Shown: positions 21,901-35,300 of the stretch, in pieces
Layout of the letters: every line of letters begins with the position of its first letter
Numbering within the stretch: position 1 is the first letter of the stretch
Source: Nematostella vectensis
Lineage: Eukaryota > Cnidaria > Anthozoa > Actiniaria > Edwardsiidae
Assembly: GCF_932526225.1 (NCBI RefSeq)
Contig: NC_064034.1
Location: 2,466,001 to 2,530,000, forward strand
Reading direction: 5' to 3'
Length of the DNA stretch: 64,000 nt
Position numbers and translations under genes: made by a program
Notes under the pieces: generated by a model
The model's input: the letters and a program-made list of their open reading frames with translations, nothing else
What the model was told of the DNA's origin: nothing
Databases searched by the model: none

Positions 21901-24900
21901 GGTATGTATCTATTTGGAATAAGCTATCTATACAAAAGAGCAAAGTAGTCCAAGTCTTTAACAAGAATACTGTATACATTTCATTAATTACTGGTATTCC
22001 GCTATGCAAAATTTATCAGGGAAGAGATGAAATGATTTATGCTTTCTCTTCTGTTTATGAACTTTGTTTGATAAATCCCAATTACTGAATTCTGATATTT
22101 GAACTTCCCATTAATTTAAACTGACCCTAGAGGCTATTTTTCTGTCATTTCTACCCTGAACTCAAACTCCCTGCCCACTCAAACTGTTTTTTTGCTTAGC
22201 TTGAGGTTAAACAGCTAGAATGTCATAACAATTGGAAATCTGAAAGTGAACATAAATACTCTATTAACGAGCAAGTATTATTCTATTGTTTTAATTGCGG
22301 TTGGTTACTTTTTTTGTGATTCTTTCAGGGATGCATCATTTGGGGCCTGTTCATACAATCTTTCGATCTTGGATGTTTTAAGTGGATTACAGAAGGTATT
22401 GCTTCCATTAACTTATTTGATACCTTTTAAATAGTCTTTTAGTTACGTTTTTCACAACTAATAAATCAATTTCACCATTTTTTTACAGAACATTTTTTGA
22501 ACTGATTTATTTTTCAAAAAGTGAAAACTCTTTATTTCATTTTCAGGCCCTGCAGAATGACTTTTTCAATTTTGACACCTTTGATGTTCATGAATATGAA
22601 TACTATGAGGTAAGACCCTTATAATACAATGCTTTCATTACGCCTTGCTTGAGAGTTAACTTGATTCATTCTAATGCATATTGCTTGCACTCTTCTACAG
22701 AGGGTAGAAAATGGAGACTTCAACTGGATTGTCCCTGGTATGCTTATGGAATTTAGATACTGTTTCCAAATTGTTAGTTTATGGGCTAATTAGTCACTGT
22801 TAGTAACTCTGGTTTTCTTTTACCTTTTTCTTAGGGAAGTTTCTTGCATTCAGTGGACCTCACAACAAGAGTAGAATCAAGGATGGATACCCCCTCCATG
22901 CTCCTGAAGCATACATTCCCTACTTCAAGAAACACAACATCTCCACTGTTGTACGACTGAACAAGAAGCTGTATGATGCACAGAGGTTTACTGACCATGG
23001 TATAGAGCACTACGACTTGTTTTTCATTGATGGGAGTGTGCCGAGTGACATGATTGTTAGGTAGGTGTCTTTATTTATCACCTCTCAAATTGAGCTTTTA
23101 AAATGATTGTTAGTTGAAACTTTGTCTCATTGGCCTACTTGCTGCAATATGCAATTTATGAATCTCAGGTCACACAGAGTTTTGTCCAAAGGAATGTCAA
23201 CTCCCTGCCAAATTCTTATAAACCTGCCCACAATGCAACACAAACCAAGATTCACAAATTGTGTACGAGGCTGACAAATGATGTGCTCGGCACTGCGTAC
23301 ACTTTAAGCTGGGTTTAATGATCATGCTCTTTCAGTCTTCATTTTTAAACTCCTCACTTTTCAGGAGATTTCTAACAATAGCAGAGAATGCCAAAGGAGG
23401 CATTGCAATTCATTGCAAAGGTGAGTTTGTCTTTATTAACGTAAAGAACTCAATTTCAGTTCTGTTTTGCTGACTCTCAATTTCAGTTCTGTTTTGCCGA
23501 CTCTCAATTTCACAGCTGAAGCAGGCTTCAAAATATGTGGGCGGCATGATACAGAGACTGCTTTTCCTTTTAATTTTTGAAAATGTTTAGGGCCTTTGAG
23601 CCCACTATCCCATCCCTGCTACGGCCAGAGCGTTCTTCCCATACGCTTTCAACCTTTTGCCCATGACTCCAAACACAAAGTTTGAAAACAAACATGTTCA
23701 TGTTTTTAATCAATTAATTGAGGCAGTTTTTTTTCTGTGTTTAGCTGGTCTTGGGCGGACAGGGACTCTGATTGCTTGTTATCTCATGAAGCACTACAGG
23801 TTCACAGCAGCTGAGAGCATAGGATGGCTCAGGTAGGCTTGGATGTTTTCTAACATGATCTGGTAAGACCCTTCAGAAACCTGTGTGATTTTTTGTTGCT
23901 GCATTTCTGCATCCCCTTTCCCAAAATAAAAGAAATTCCCCCTTGCCTTTTTCTCACTCTCACTCACCCCTCTTTGCTTTTCATTTCTTCCTGCTCCTTG
24001 CCATTTTCTTCTTCCTCACCGTTTTCTACATTCCTTCCCCCTAAAATATAACAATGGTCTACCTAACATTATGTTAAATGCTGATGGAGAACTAAAGCTT
24101 GAAAATGCATAATGACTGTGTTGATTTCTTTTTCCTCCCTTTGGGTTACCAAGTAAGTTAAAGTGCTTAATTTATTTCTATTCTTTCCTCTTGTAGAGTA
24201 TGCCGACCAGGATCAATAATAGGACCTCAACAGAACTTCTGTGAAGAGTGAGTCCTAGTTATTTATTGCCTTTTTTAAAAAGTTTTATAAACTAAATGAT
24301 GTGAATGAATTGTAGAAAGCAAGCAAGCCTGTGGATCCAGGGGGACATCTTTAGGAGTCGGGAAAAAGACAAATCAGAAAGAAGTAAGTGCCATTATGAA
24401 TTATGTTTTTCATATTTGCTAGATGAAATGGTATAAACACCAGGTTGTACTAGCACCACTAAATAACATTTATGCATGTGCTTGGTCAAAACCTGTGTAA
24501 TCTAAGTGTTGAATCTTATGCATTTTCACTAAATGTACAGTGTTAATAAAACCATAGTGAAGAAAAGTTTATGTGTTCTTTTGTTAATTAAGGAGTCACA
24601 TATAAAATCATACCTTGGTTTCTCAAAAGAAAGATCATTTTCTGGTAAAATGTTGTACTTTTAGGGTATTAGTGAAACCTAGTGTTTTCAGCTCTTTCAG
24701 TTGTACCCAATGACTTGATAAGTTGATTCTGTTCAATGTCTAATGCTTTGTAATTTTGCCTTCAGGTGATGCACTCACAAAGATCACAAATGGTGTGGAC
24801 ACAATAAAGATTAATGACTCGTACACAACAAGAATTACTAGTCAGAAAGTTCGGGATTATAAGGTAAATAAATTGTTGATTATATTTTTGGAATACAAAA

Positions 24901-26982
24901 CTTGTCAAAAGACAAACCTTCTACAGTTTCTGCAAAATCAAACTTTTATAGGTGCGTAATCAGTCAAAAGTAAAAACTTAAAGTACTCCCCCATCAATCA
25001 AAAGTGTTGACCTCATTCACATCTTTTTGTTCAAAAAGCCTTTGCTTGAACAGCCTGTAGCTGCATAGTGATAAAACAACTGTAATTCTCCCTTCTAGGA
25101 TATGACCCCTGTAAGTCTTCGCTCGTCAATCACTCCATCGAGCATGTCATCTCGGTTGACTTACACACCCACCTTGAAGGAGATCACCTTGCAACGGCAG
25201 GAGAGTGAAGAAAGTGGCCTGACGCAAGGGGATGAGTTAAGGAGGTTGAAGACCAGTAGATCCTTACGGCACCCTAGGTCTGCTACCACCGGGGCACTGA
25301 GGTAAGAAACCAGTCAGCAACTGTCTGTATGTCCTTACGGCACCCTCGGTCTGCTACCACCAGGGCAATGAGGTGAGAAACCAGTCAGCAACTGTCTCTA
25401 TGTCCTTACGGCACCCTAGGTCTGCTACCACTGGGGCACTGAGGTAAGAAACCAGTCAGCAACTGTCTCTATGTCCATACGGCACCCTAGGTCTGCTACC
25501 ACCGGGGCATTGAGGTAAGAAACCAGTCAGCAACTGTCTCTATGTCCATACGGCACCCTAGGTCTGCTACCACCGGGGCATTGAGGTAAGAAACCAGTCA
25601 GCAACTGTCTCTATGTCCTTACGGCACCCTAGGTCTGCTACCACTGGGGCACTGAGGTAAGAAACCAGTCAGCAACTGTCTCTATGTCCTTACGGCACCC
25701 TAGGTCTGCTACCACCGGCGCACTGAAGTAAGAAACCAGTCAGCAACTGTCTGTATGTCCATACGGCACCCTAGGTCTGCTACCACCGGGGCATTGAGGT
25801 AAGAAACCAGTCAGCAACTGTCTCTATGTCCATACGGCACCCTAGGTCTGCTACCACCGGGGCATTGAGGTAAGAAACCAGTCAGCAACTGTCTCTATGT
25901 CCTTACGGCACCCTAGGTCCTCTTACCACCGGGGCATTGAGGTAAGAAACCAGTCAGCAACTGTCTCTATGTCGAGTCATGCAAGAGTAGGAGATAAGTA
26001 CTTACTGCAGTTATCAGGCAAGCTCTTCTAGATGATGCCTACTGCTTTATTTGTGTACAATATTATCATGCCACTATCACTAGGCTCACAAATATTCGCT
26101 TGTCCAAATTTAGGATGGAAGATTCCAAGATAGGGCATTCAAGATCGTCATCAGGTCAAGCTCTGAGGTCAGTTGTTTTTCTTGTCTCGTATTGCTTCTC
26201 CACCACAGCACAAATCCAACCAACCCTTGCTTTGGTTCTGTTTGCCTTGCTTTCTCTGCTAAATAGGTCTCCTGCCTCGCTTTACCTGTGCTAGCAGGGA
26301 ATTGAGAGTCATGCTTTCCATGCTGAATAAGATGTTTTTGTTTGTATTTTAGATTGACAAGTTCTTCAGGAATGCAATCTGTCATGTCTCCTTTAAAAAC
26401 CTCAAAAGTCACTGCTTTACCAAGACGAACAACCCGGAACTCTAGTCATATTCTAAAAAGGTGTGGCTTAATATCTCAATACATTTACCATTTATTTTGC
26501 TTTTTCATGTAATATTTCATTACAGAAAAAAAAGATTTATACCCTGTCCCTCTCTCCCAATGAAGGGACATCGGGACGTGCAGCCATGGCGTCTGTCTAT
26601 GTCGATTTTAATGAGATTAAGACTTCGAGGATTTTTTTCCTGTAACAAACACTGTATTACAGCGAAACCAGAAAAACAGTGAACACCTAAAATATGTGTG
26701 AAATGTTTATTGTCTTCTGACGAATCAGACGCGAGAATTTAGAAACATTCCATACATATTCCTGGTGTCCATGGTTTTAGTGCTTGCGCTGTAAATGTAT
26801 ATTATAATGTCCAGGGGGTGGAAATCATCAGACCTCTGAGAATATTCCAAAAACAGTCCATAAAAACTCTAGCTTCTATTGACTTGGTGTTCTATGCTAA
26901 CACATGTTCCTCTTTATGCAGTCGAGCAAGTGCAAGGGTTGGTAGTAGGTCTCTTAATCTGGCAGCTTTAGCCAAGACATGA
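18932..26982 (+). CDS. cdc14: CDC14 dual-specificity protein phosphatase
   Basis: Eighteen exons: 18932-18977, 19078-19168, 19248-19323, 21487-21579, 21822-21901, 22329-22395, 22547-22609, 22701-22737, 22835-23060, 23365-23420, 23745-23832, 24197-24247, 24316-24383, 24766-24863, 25099-25301, 26114-26167, 26353-26460, 26922-26982. They sum to 1566 nt, 521 aa, and every junction has GT/AG. CDC14 reverses CDK phosphorylation at mitotic exit, in ciliogenesis and in DNA repair. Family-diagnostic blocks: [72 protein letters not shown], and the Cys-x5-Arg site [11 protein letters not shown] (Cys277, Arg283). The poorly conserved Ser/Arg-rich tail (exons 14-18) matches the disordered CDC14 C-terminus. 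The 5' splice site of exon 15 lies at the head of a 71-bp minisatellite. Tail exons are supported by splice signals and frame only. Confidence 0.95.
25261..25975 (+). repeat. 71-bp minisatellite on the 5' splice site of cdc14 exon 15
   Basis: About ten units with an exact 71-bp period. Each unit is the last 41 nt of exon 15 (starting TCCTTACGGCACCCTAGG) plus the first 30 nt of the intron (starting GTAAGAAACCAG). Almost every unit therefore repeats a consensus donor, GAG|GTAAGA. Read-through in the exon frame hits TAA at once (AGG TAA), so only the first donor joins directly to exon 16 without a stop. Each unit also has CCCTAG|G preceded by a pyrimidine-rich stretch, so 24 nt lie between a possible acceptor and the donor. 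Confidence 0.95.
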
Positions 26983-29640
26983 TGATGCGTCGCTTCCCGT
27001 TTGACAGGGCATGATGACCAGATTCCAGGTCACGGTGCAGGGTTATAGGAAGACCAGGAAACAGGCCAATACCTTCTATGGATTAATACAGTCTCTTGGA
27101 CACTAAAGGAAATAGCTCTTGACGGTAATAATCTCCTTTGCAGATACTGCGACTCAATTATGCAATTTTATTGTCTTTGCATACCAGATGCCTCAGCCAC
27201 TGCAAATATATACCTTTTGCTAAATGATGATCAAAACAGGTTTTTATGGGTTTCTCAATGGTTTTAGGATTTAGAACAATATCTTTTTAGTCTATTTTAG
27301 GATAGGGTTATTAATGTTAATTATAGCGAAAATTGGATTAGACAAGCACGGAGTGAAAGAAAAATATGAATCCGCAATTGGAACATTATAAATTTAGTTC
27401 TCTAACTGCGGTCGAGAAGAGGGAAAAACTCAGGAATCCTTTCATACACGAGGAGTGAAGATGCGCGCCGAACATTTCTACACATGAAATTTTCTACATT
27501 TATGAGATATGCTGAGGGGTAGAGGAATAAGTTATAAAGTCGATTTTTATTGACATTTTTAATTTATTTTACTAGACATATTTTACAAGGCAAAACTGTT
27601 ATTCAAACTCATAACACACATCCACGATTACGCCCTACTCGGAGAACCATTTGTCTTTTTGAGCGCTCTAAAAGGTCTCTACCCCGGGGTTACATAAAAT
27701 AGACGGGGGTGATCGCCTTACTCGGAGAACCAGCTGTCTTTTTGAACGCTCTTAAAGGTCTCTACCCCGGGGTTACATAATAGACGGGGGTGATCGTGGG
27801 CAAAAGCGCTTAATAGGTAGAACATTGAGTGTATTTCAAGCAATTTTAATTCTAAGAGATAGCACTACCGTTAAAGTATTAAGCACTCACTTGACTTGGG
27901 CATTTTGGGAGACCATTAGCTTGAATCAGAAAAAAATTGAAACAACCCTTAGAGGAAGCAGTTGGTATCATTTTATACCCTAAAGGATAGGGCGTTCACC
28001 TCCTTCTATGTGGAGAGTCCAGCGGTCTCACCTTCGCGGCCGAAGAAAGAAAGCGCCGGATACCTGGGCATGCGAGCTTTTTACCAAGCCCACGTTAGGG
28101 GTTTGATTTTTTCCAATTTATCTAGGATTTTCCTTAAGGGGATCGTGGTCCTATTTTCACGACTTTGTGACCCCCCGAGGATGGGGAATGCTGCTCTATT
28201 TGGGAGGGGCTCTCACAGATCGACAGCGTCTCCAACATTTCAGCTTTTCCGTCATTTTGTAAATAATGGTATATGGAGGTAAAACTTTTAGAGAGAATGG
28301 AAAAGATGTCTTTTATAAACATACCAGGCGTTGATTTGCCAGGAAAGACTTTCTACATATGTAAAATAGTATGGCAATTATTTTTGTATAAAATGTATTA
28401 TGGTTAGGAAAATCGTTTTGGTATACTTGTGGTAACAAGCCATTTGGGCCGCGTTTAAGTACCACAGGTATACCACATGGTTAAAGGCCGCATTATAAAT
28501 ACCAGGCCCAGTATATACTACTGAGTGTATTTTCACGCCTTACCGGCACATACGCGAGACTTGCTCGCTGTTTTAATACCAAGGGGATTCACGTTGACGT
28601 GAGAAGGAAAAATAATAAATAATTGATTTATTAAATGTTGTTACTTGATTCAATTTAGTCCGGGTGGGGTGAGTCTCTTTTAGGAATTATTGTAAATGCT
28701 TGTTTTAGCGCTTTGGGTGCTTATTTAGTCCTTTTAGTCACCAGGGCGGAGCCTTTAATCTAAAATATAGACTTAATTCATGGCTTTCTTCATGTCATGG
28801 CTTTATTCGAAATATTTAAGAGAGAGCTGACCAACTCCAACAAATATTTCAGTACGCTTTTTTTAATTGTTCGAAGAATTAGCTTGAGAAAGCCAAAGGT
28901 TTTACGTACGGAAATCCTTACATTATTCATTTATTGGTTAGCGCTGGTTTTAAATTTTCCACAAATATTTTTGTTGTTGTTGGTATTGATAACAAATTCC
29001 AAAAGCTTGCCGTTATTGACTTGTTAATATAAAAGAATCTTTTGAACTTGGAAATTATCGAGGCACTACTTTTTCGATACGGAGATCTGCACTTGACGTG
29101 GTCTAGCGGGGATAATGACTTGGATCAGGTCTGTGCCTTTTGTAACGCGCGCCAAAATTTAAAATAAAATCATTTATATTGAATATATATGTTTCTTTTT
29201 TCACCACAAAAAGGTCGGGGGTATTTTGTAGAAGATGTGTAGGTATGAGATTTCAATTCGCAAACGGCCGTGCGCTTAACGTGTCTTCGCTTTGGGTTCC
29301 CTGTGTTATATAGCGCGCGCCCTTCGAATGTCTACATGGATACGCACATCGTGACGCTGACCTTATAATTTATTTCCGAACTCTTTCAGTAAAGAAGTGT
29401 TTTCAATACTACCCAATTTACCAGTCCTCTGGACGATTATCACAATATGCGGTTCGTTACTATCAAAGTGTCTATCGACAAATAACAAGATCGCTCCTTC
29501 AAACGATTTTGATGCTGAGTTGCTGAAAACGGCGCGAAGTCTAATCGCTGCTCAGCGCACGGGCGAAAAGGGTGGCTTTAAACCGGAGATGAGCGCGTTC
29601 GTTTCCAAGTGATCTCACTCTCGACGGCTAGCACACGGGG
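26983..29640. other. Intergenic DNA
   Basis: There are two tandem copies of a segment of about 80 bp at 27637-27796 (shared CTCGGAGAACCA, AAGGTCTCTACCCCGG and GACGGGGGTGATCG). Short frames at 27962, 28797 and 29397 have no recognisable domain. The one at 29397-29612 could be a 5' exon of the next gene, but I found no frame-consistent link. Confidence 0.5.
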
Positions 29641-30726
29641 ATGGAGGACAACCCAAAGTCCCGAGAAGAGTTGCTAAAATCGAGGAGGCGCTTACCCTCA
29701 CAATGGAAGTTTGCCAGAGAAGCAAGCGCAAGTGGAAATAGGCATGCCTACAAGAGGTCTCTTTTCTTTTGAATTCTCGTTTGAAATGTTTCTTAAATGG
29801 TTTTGATCTATTACCAGGATAAAGCAGCTTGAAAAGAAAAGGAAAAGGGCCTCTTCGAGGTCTAGATCTTCTGAAGCTAATACCAGAAGAGCTGCGACAT
29901 ATAACAAGCTCGAAGAGGCGCTAGAAATGGCGGACAAGTTCGCCAAGGAGACGAGCGCTAGGGCCGCTGAAAATAGGACTATAAGCACTTAGCGGGCATC
30001 AAGAGTAAGGCCGGCCGCCTAGTGGGGATCTCCCAGCAACAGGCTGTGGAGAGTAAGGCCGGCCGCCTGGCGGGGATCTCCCAGCTACAGGCTGTGGAGA
30101 GTAAGGCCGGCCGCCTGGCGGGGATCTCCCAGCTACAGGCTGTGGAGAGTAAAGCCGGCCACCTGGCGGGAATCTCCCAGCTACAGGCTGTGGAGAGTAA
30201 GGCCGGCCACCTGGCGGGAATCTCCCAGCTACAGGCTGTGAAGAGTAAGGCCGGCCACCTGGCGGGGATCTCCCAGCTACAGGCTGTGGAGAGTAAGGCC
30301 GGCCACCTGGCGGGGATCTCCCAGCTACAGGCTGTGGAGAGTAAGGCCGGCCACCTGGCGGGAATCTCCCAGCTACAGGCTGTGAAGAGTAAGGCCGGCC
30401 ACCTGGCGGGGATCTCCCAGCTACAGGCTGTCGAGAGTGTGGCGAGCACTAAGGCGGAGCTACGGCAAAGGAAGATTGAAAGGAAGAGAAAGATCGTGGA
30501 GATTAACAAGAAGAAGGTGGCGAGGGAGGCGCACGAGAAGCTCAGACGGCAACGCGAGCGAGAAGAGCTTGTTAAGGTGATTAAAAATAATTATATACGA
30601 AGAAAACTATATGTTGTGATCTCAAACCAGCACAAGCATTTTCATACGTTGATTTTCGCTCCCCAGGACCGCGCTGTTGCCTTGAAAGACGCAGAGATGA
30701 TAGCGGACAGGCGGACCTGGCCATAA
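29641..30726 (+). CDS. Unrecognised coiled-coil protein with nine 16-aa repeats; apparent frameshift
   Basis: Exon 1 is 29641-29756 (starts MEDNPKSREELL, donor AG|GTCTCT). Exon 2 starts at 29818 after TTACCAG and continues the frame: a Lys/Arg-rich coiled coil (IKQLEKKRKRASSRSRSS, then YNKLEEALEMADKFAKE). That frame stops at TAG 29990-29992. The adjacent frame, open from just before the stop, encodes nine copies of GISQLQAVESKAGHLA and then a charged helix (KAELRQRKIERKRKIVE, ARE AHEKLRRQRE). The upstream part would run smoothly into the repeats if one base were missing near 29989, so I infer a single-base frameshift (real, polymorphic or sequencing error). An optional last intron spans 30577-30666 (AAG|GTGATT, CCCCAG); both spliced and retained forms reach the stop at 30726. 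I do not recognise the family. Confidence 0.5.
30005..30440 (+). repeat. 48-bp coding minisatellite
   Basis: About nine copies of a 48-bp, frame-preserving unit, encoding a 16-residue repeat with few substitutions (R/H, E/K). The unit carries AGA|GTAAGG, a donor-like motif, and CTCCCAGCTACAG, an acceptor-like motif. An intron between them would be only 38 nt. Both strands stay open because the length is a multiple of three. Confidence 0.9.
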
Positions 30727-30737
30727 TAGAGGGACTG

Positions 30738-31660
30738 GAGACGAGGACTATTCATAGATCCGACATGTCAATCACGCGCGCACGAATAGCCAATCAGGTA
30801 AGAAATGATGCAATAACAGCCATGTGCTCCCACAAATGTCCCACAAAAAGTCGGCAATCGACGGCAAAAAAGATTAGTTTGAGATATTTTTTGCGAATTT
30901 GGACAAACAAATAAGCATTTTCGGTCAGCGTAGAAAGCGCTAGTCCTGTTTTCTTTGACCGGCCACTTTTAGTGTAGAGGTGGGACTCAAATTGCAGAAA
31001 AACACGTAAAATTTCTGCGAAGAAACGAAAAACAAAAAGCAAACAAACCACATACAAGAACAGTGTAAGTCCTACCTTTGAACTTGTGTTTGATATTATC
31101 CTAGGTTACTTTAATTTCATATAACAATAAGACTGTCATTTGTATTATTGCCTGTAAATCTTGACGTTTGCCGATAAAACTTGTCGTTAAAAGTCAGGCG
31201 TAAAAAGCGAATTCGGCATTCTCTTCTACTTTTTCCCGCATTTAAATCACTGCAAGTTGACAAAAATAGCTTTAAAAACACATAATCATATAGTAACTAC
31301 CGAAGAGAGCACCGCTTTATCTCAACATTTCCAAGTTCTCGAGTTTTGAGCTGGATTCGTTTCCATGAAACAACCGTAGTTATCTATTTCTTTGCTTTAT
31401 TCTCACAAGATTTTCACCAAGCTTGGACAACAAGACAAGTTTCCATCGTGTTAGGTTACTGTGTTTTATTTTCCAAGTCGCAGGAAAACCTCTATAAACG
31501 TCTGTATTTAAAATAACTCCGGGCAGGACTCACTGACCTCATCCGACATGTTGTACAATTTGTGGGACATTTGGGTTACACTTCGCTGGCTTCTATTTGC
31601 TGCTTTCTGATTGGATATTCGTGCGCGCGTCGGATCTATGAATTGCGTCTCAGTCTCGGA
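30738..31660. mobile_element. TIR or foldback element just downstream of the repeat-protein gene
   Basis: The left arm at 30738-30797 and the right arm at 31606-31660 are inverted repeats sharing ATTCATAGATCCGAC, CGCGCGCACGAATA and CCAATCAG. A second inverted pair, CACAAATGTCCCACAAA (about 30830) and TTTGTGGGACATTTG (about 31558), lies within. There is no coding capacity. Target duplications were not resolved. Confidence 0.6.
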
Positions 31661-32356
31661 GACGTGCGAATGTGAGAGTGAGCCCCAGATGGATGCTGGG
31701 AGCGATGAGGAATTCTGGGGTTAAACTCTGGTCAACGAGACCGTCATCTTAGCCTTTATTTTTCCCTAATTCTTCTATATCTTTTACCTATTTATATGCC
31801 ACCGATCTGAGGTGAGGAGCTACCCTCGTCCACAGACTTTGAAAACAGTGGTAATATGTAAGAAAGTTAAATGGTGTATTTCCCGAAAGAGCGGTAAAAA
31901 TAACGTTCTTTCAAATAAAATATTATGACTCAATTTTTTAAACTTTAACACAAGTCAAACTTTATCACCAAGTCAAAGAAGAATCGTTAACTTCGTCTCT
32001 TTATTTTCGTTATTGCCCGCAAAGTATTTTAGTATTTTTTTATCTAATTATTAATCTTTGAATCCATTTCTGCCATTTTCAATATCCTGCGAACTCTCAT
32101 TAACAGACCGCCTTCTGGCTTCCATCATTCAAACATAATTATACTTGCGGCCTTCTGATTGGTCAGCGCCTTAGGAAGAAGTGCCATGATTGGACTATTT
32201 CAGTGCTCGTTAAAAACAAGAAATCTTCAAGAAGTTAGAGGGCGATCTAGCTGGAATCGTCGGCGAGTGTTCCCGGAATATTGAAAAACTGCACTAAACA
32301 GTTATTAATTTTCATTGCAAACGCGGTGAAAAACAACAACATGCTGCTTCAGTAAT
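31661..32356. other. Spacer downstream of amidase gene 1
   Basis: AT-rich sequence that should include the 3' UTR of the minus-strand amidase gene. No exon, array or transposon end is recognised. Confidence 0.45.
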
Positions 32357-35300
32357 TTATGAGACGACTTGATCTCTGAGCTTCTCGTACGCATGCGCAA
32401 CGTTCAGCACCATGGCATCGTCGAACCTGCGTCCGACTATCATCATTCCAACAGGCAACCCGTGGGATGAGCCCGCGTTGATGGACAGCGCCGGATGACC
32501 GGACAAATCGAAGGGAGCCGTGTTGCATATTTGTAAAAAAGCTGTATGCACAAATTCTGTAAAAATAAAAACAACTGTTTTAAGCTCAACAAGATGGCTA
32601 TATGCATGGCAACCAACCCTTCTAAGTTTGACATGGTTGGATCGATCCCCATCATCTATTGTATATAGTTGACTGAGTCCCATCTATATAGATTGCATAT
32701 AGTGATTGAACCCCACAGTCTTCTTTTGCATAGTTTGCACTGTTTGTTTGAGACTTACCCTCTACCTGATTAAAAAGTTTCACCCTCTCACTAAGTTTAC
32801 TAGACATCCAGCTTGTACGAGATAATATATTTTGATTGACATTCACCCTTGATTGACACCGTGATATCTGGAATCTTCGGTGTCCTCTTAGGAACCGTAG
32901 GCATGATGAGCACATGATATTTGGAGAGCGCCTCGTCATAAGCACGCGTCAGCTCTCGTCTGAGGTTTTGCGACTTGCTGTAGAAGAAGCCATAGTAGTC
33001 TTCCTTCAGGTAGCGCGCCATCATTCGCGCGAGTTTCACCGTCGGCGCGGAATCGTTGGTGTGCGTCTTCAGCCCTCTTGTGACTGCGTGCTGCATGTGG
33101 GTATTATAATAGGCCAGACCACTGGAACCTGCGACACATATACATAAGTAACCAGTTGTAAAAGTAAAGAGTAATGTTGCTGCTGCATAAGCACATTACC
33201 GCCGAATCTCTCGAACATGGTGTCCGCGCCTCCCTCTACGAATATGTCTAAGAACAGATCTGAACCTGGAAAAATATAACATAGATGATTTTTTTTCAAA
33301 TAGTTACCACCATAACTGCATAAATGCATATAAATATAAACATAACCAAGCGAGTGTTAAGGGACACCCACCTACCAAGGCGCCTAGACCTACCGAGCGA
33401 GTGCCATGGGATAGATACATCCTCCACTACAACACCTAGACCTACCGAGCGAGTGCCATGGGACAGATACATCCTCCACTACAGCACCTAGACCTACCGA
33501 GCGAGTGCCATGGGATAGATACATCCTCCACTACAGCACCTAGACCTACCGAGCGAGTGCCATGGTATAGATACATCCTCCACCACGGCACCTAGACCTA
33601 CCGAGCGAGTGCCATAGGATAGATACATCCTCCACTACAGCACCTAGACCTACCGAGCGAGTGCCATGGTATAGATACATCCTCCACCACGGCACCTAGA
33701 CCTACCGAGCGAGTGCCATGGGATAGATACATCCTCCACTACAGCACCTAGACCTACCGAGCGAGTGCCATGGGATAGATACATCCTCCACTACAGCACC
33801 TAGACCTACCGAGCGAGTGCCATGGGATAGATACATCCTCCACTACAGCACCTAGACCTACCGAGCGAGTGCCATGGGATAGATACATCCTCCACCACGG
33901 CACCTAGACCTACCGAGCGAGTGCCATGGGACAGATTCATCCTCCACTACAGCACCTAGACCTACCGAGCGAGTGCCATGGGACAGATTCATCCTCCACT
34001 ACAGCACCTAGACCTACCGAGCGAGTGCCATGGGACAGATTCATCCTCCACTACAGCACCTAGACCTACCGAGCGAGTGCCATGGGATAAATACATCCTC
34101 CACTACAACACCTAGACCTACCGAGCGAGTGCCATGGGATAGATACATCCTCCACTACAGCACCTAGACCTACCGAGGGAGTGCCATGGGATAGATACAT
34201 CCTCCACTACAGCACCTAGACCTACCGAGGGAGTGCCATGGTATAGATACATCCTCCACTACAGCACCTAGACCTACCGAGCGAGTGCCATGGGATATAT
34301 ACATCCTCCACTACAGCACCTAGACCTACCGAGCGAGTGCCATGGGATAGATACATCCTCCACTACAGCACCTAGACCTACCGAGCGAGTGCCATGGGAC
34401 AGATACATCCTCCACTACAGCACCTAGACCTACCGAGCGAGTGCCATGGGATAGATACATCCTCCACTACAGCACCTAGACCTACCGAGGGAGTGCCATG
34501 GGATAGATACATTCCCACCACGGCACCTAGACCTACCGAGCGAGTGCCATGGGATAGATACATCCTCCACTACAGCACCTAGACCTACCGAACGAGTGCC
34601 ATGGGATAGATACATCCTCCACTACAGCACCTAGACCTACCGAGGGAGTGCCATGGGATAGATACATTCCCACCACGGCACCTTGACCTACCGAGCGAGT
34701 GCCATGGGATAGATACATCCTCCACTACAGCACCTAGACCTACCGAGGGAGTGCCATGGGATAGATACATCCTCCACTACAGCACCTAGACCTACCGAGC
34801 GAGTGCCATGGGATAGATACATCCTCCACTACAACACCTAGACCTACCGAGCGAGTGCCATGGGATAGATACATCCTCCACTACAGCACCTAGACCTACC
34901 GAGGGAGTGCCATGGGACAGATTCATCCTCCACCACGGCACCTAGACCTACCGAGGGAGTGCCATGGGATAGATACATCCTCCACTACAGCACCTAGACC
35001 TACCGAGCGAGTGCCATGGGATAGATACATCCTCCACCACTGCACCTAGACCTACCGAGCGAGTGCCATGGGATAGATACATCCTCCACTACAGCACCTA
35101 GACCTACCGAGCGAGTGCCATGGGATAGATACATCCTCCACTACAGCACCTAGACCTACCGAGCGAGTGCCATGGGATAGATACATCCTCCACTACAGCA
35201 CCTAGACCTAACAAGCGAGTGCCATGGGATAGATACATCCTCCACTACAGCACCTAGACCTACCGAGCGAGTGCCATGGGATAGATACATCCTCCACTAC

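Noticed and set aside
27962-28282. 106-codon plus-strand frame after cdc14
   Set aside because: No recognisable motif and no splice support; could not be backed as a gene.
29979-30509. Minus-strand 176-codon frame over the 48-bp repeat
   Set aside because: It is the antisense shadow of the plus-strand repeat. The plus strand has flanking coiled-coil exons and splice sites.
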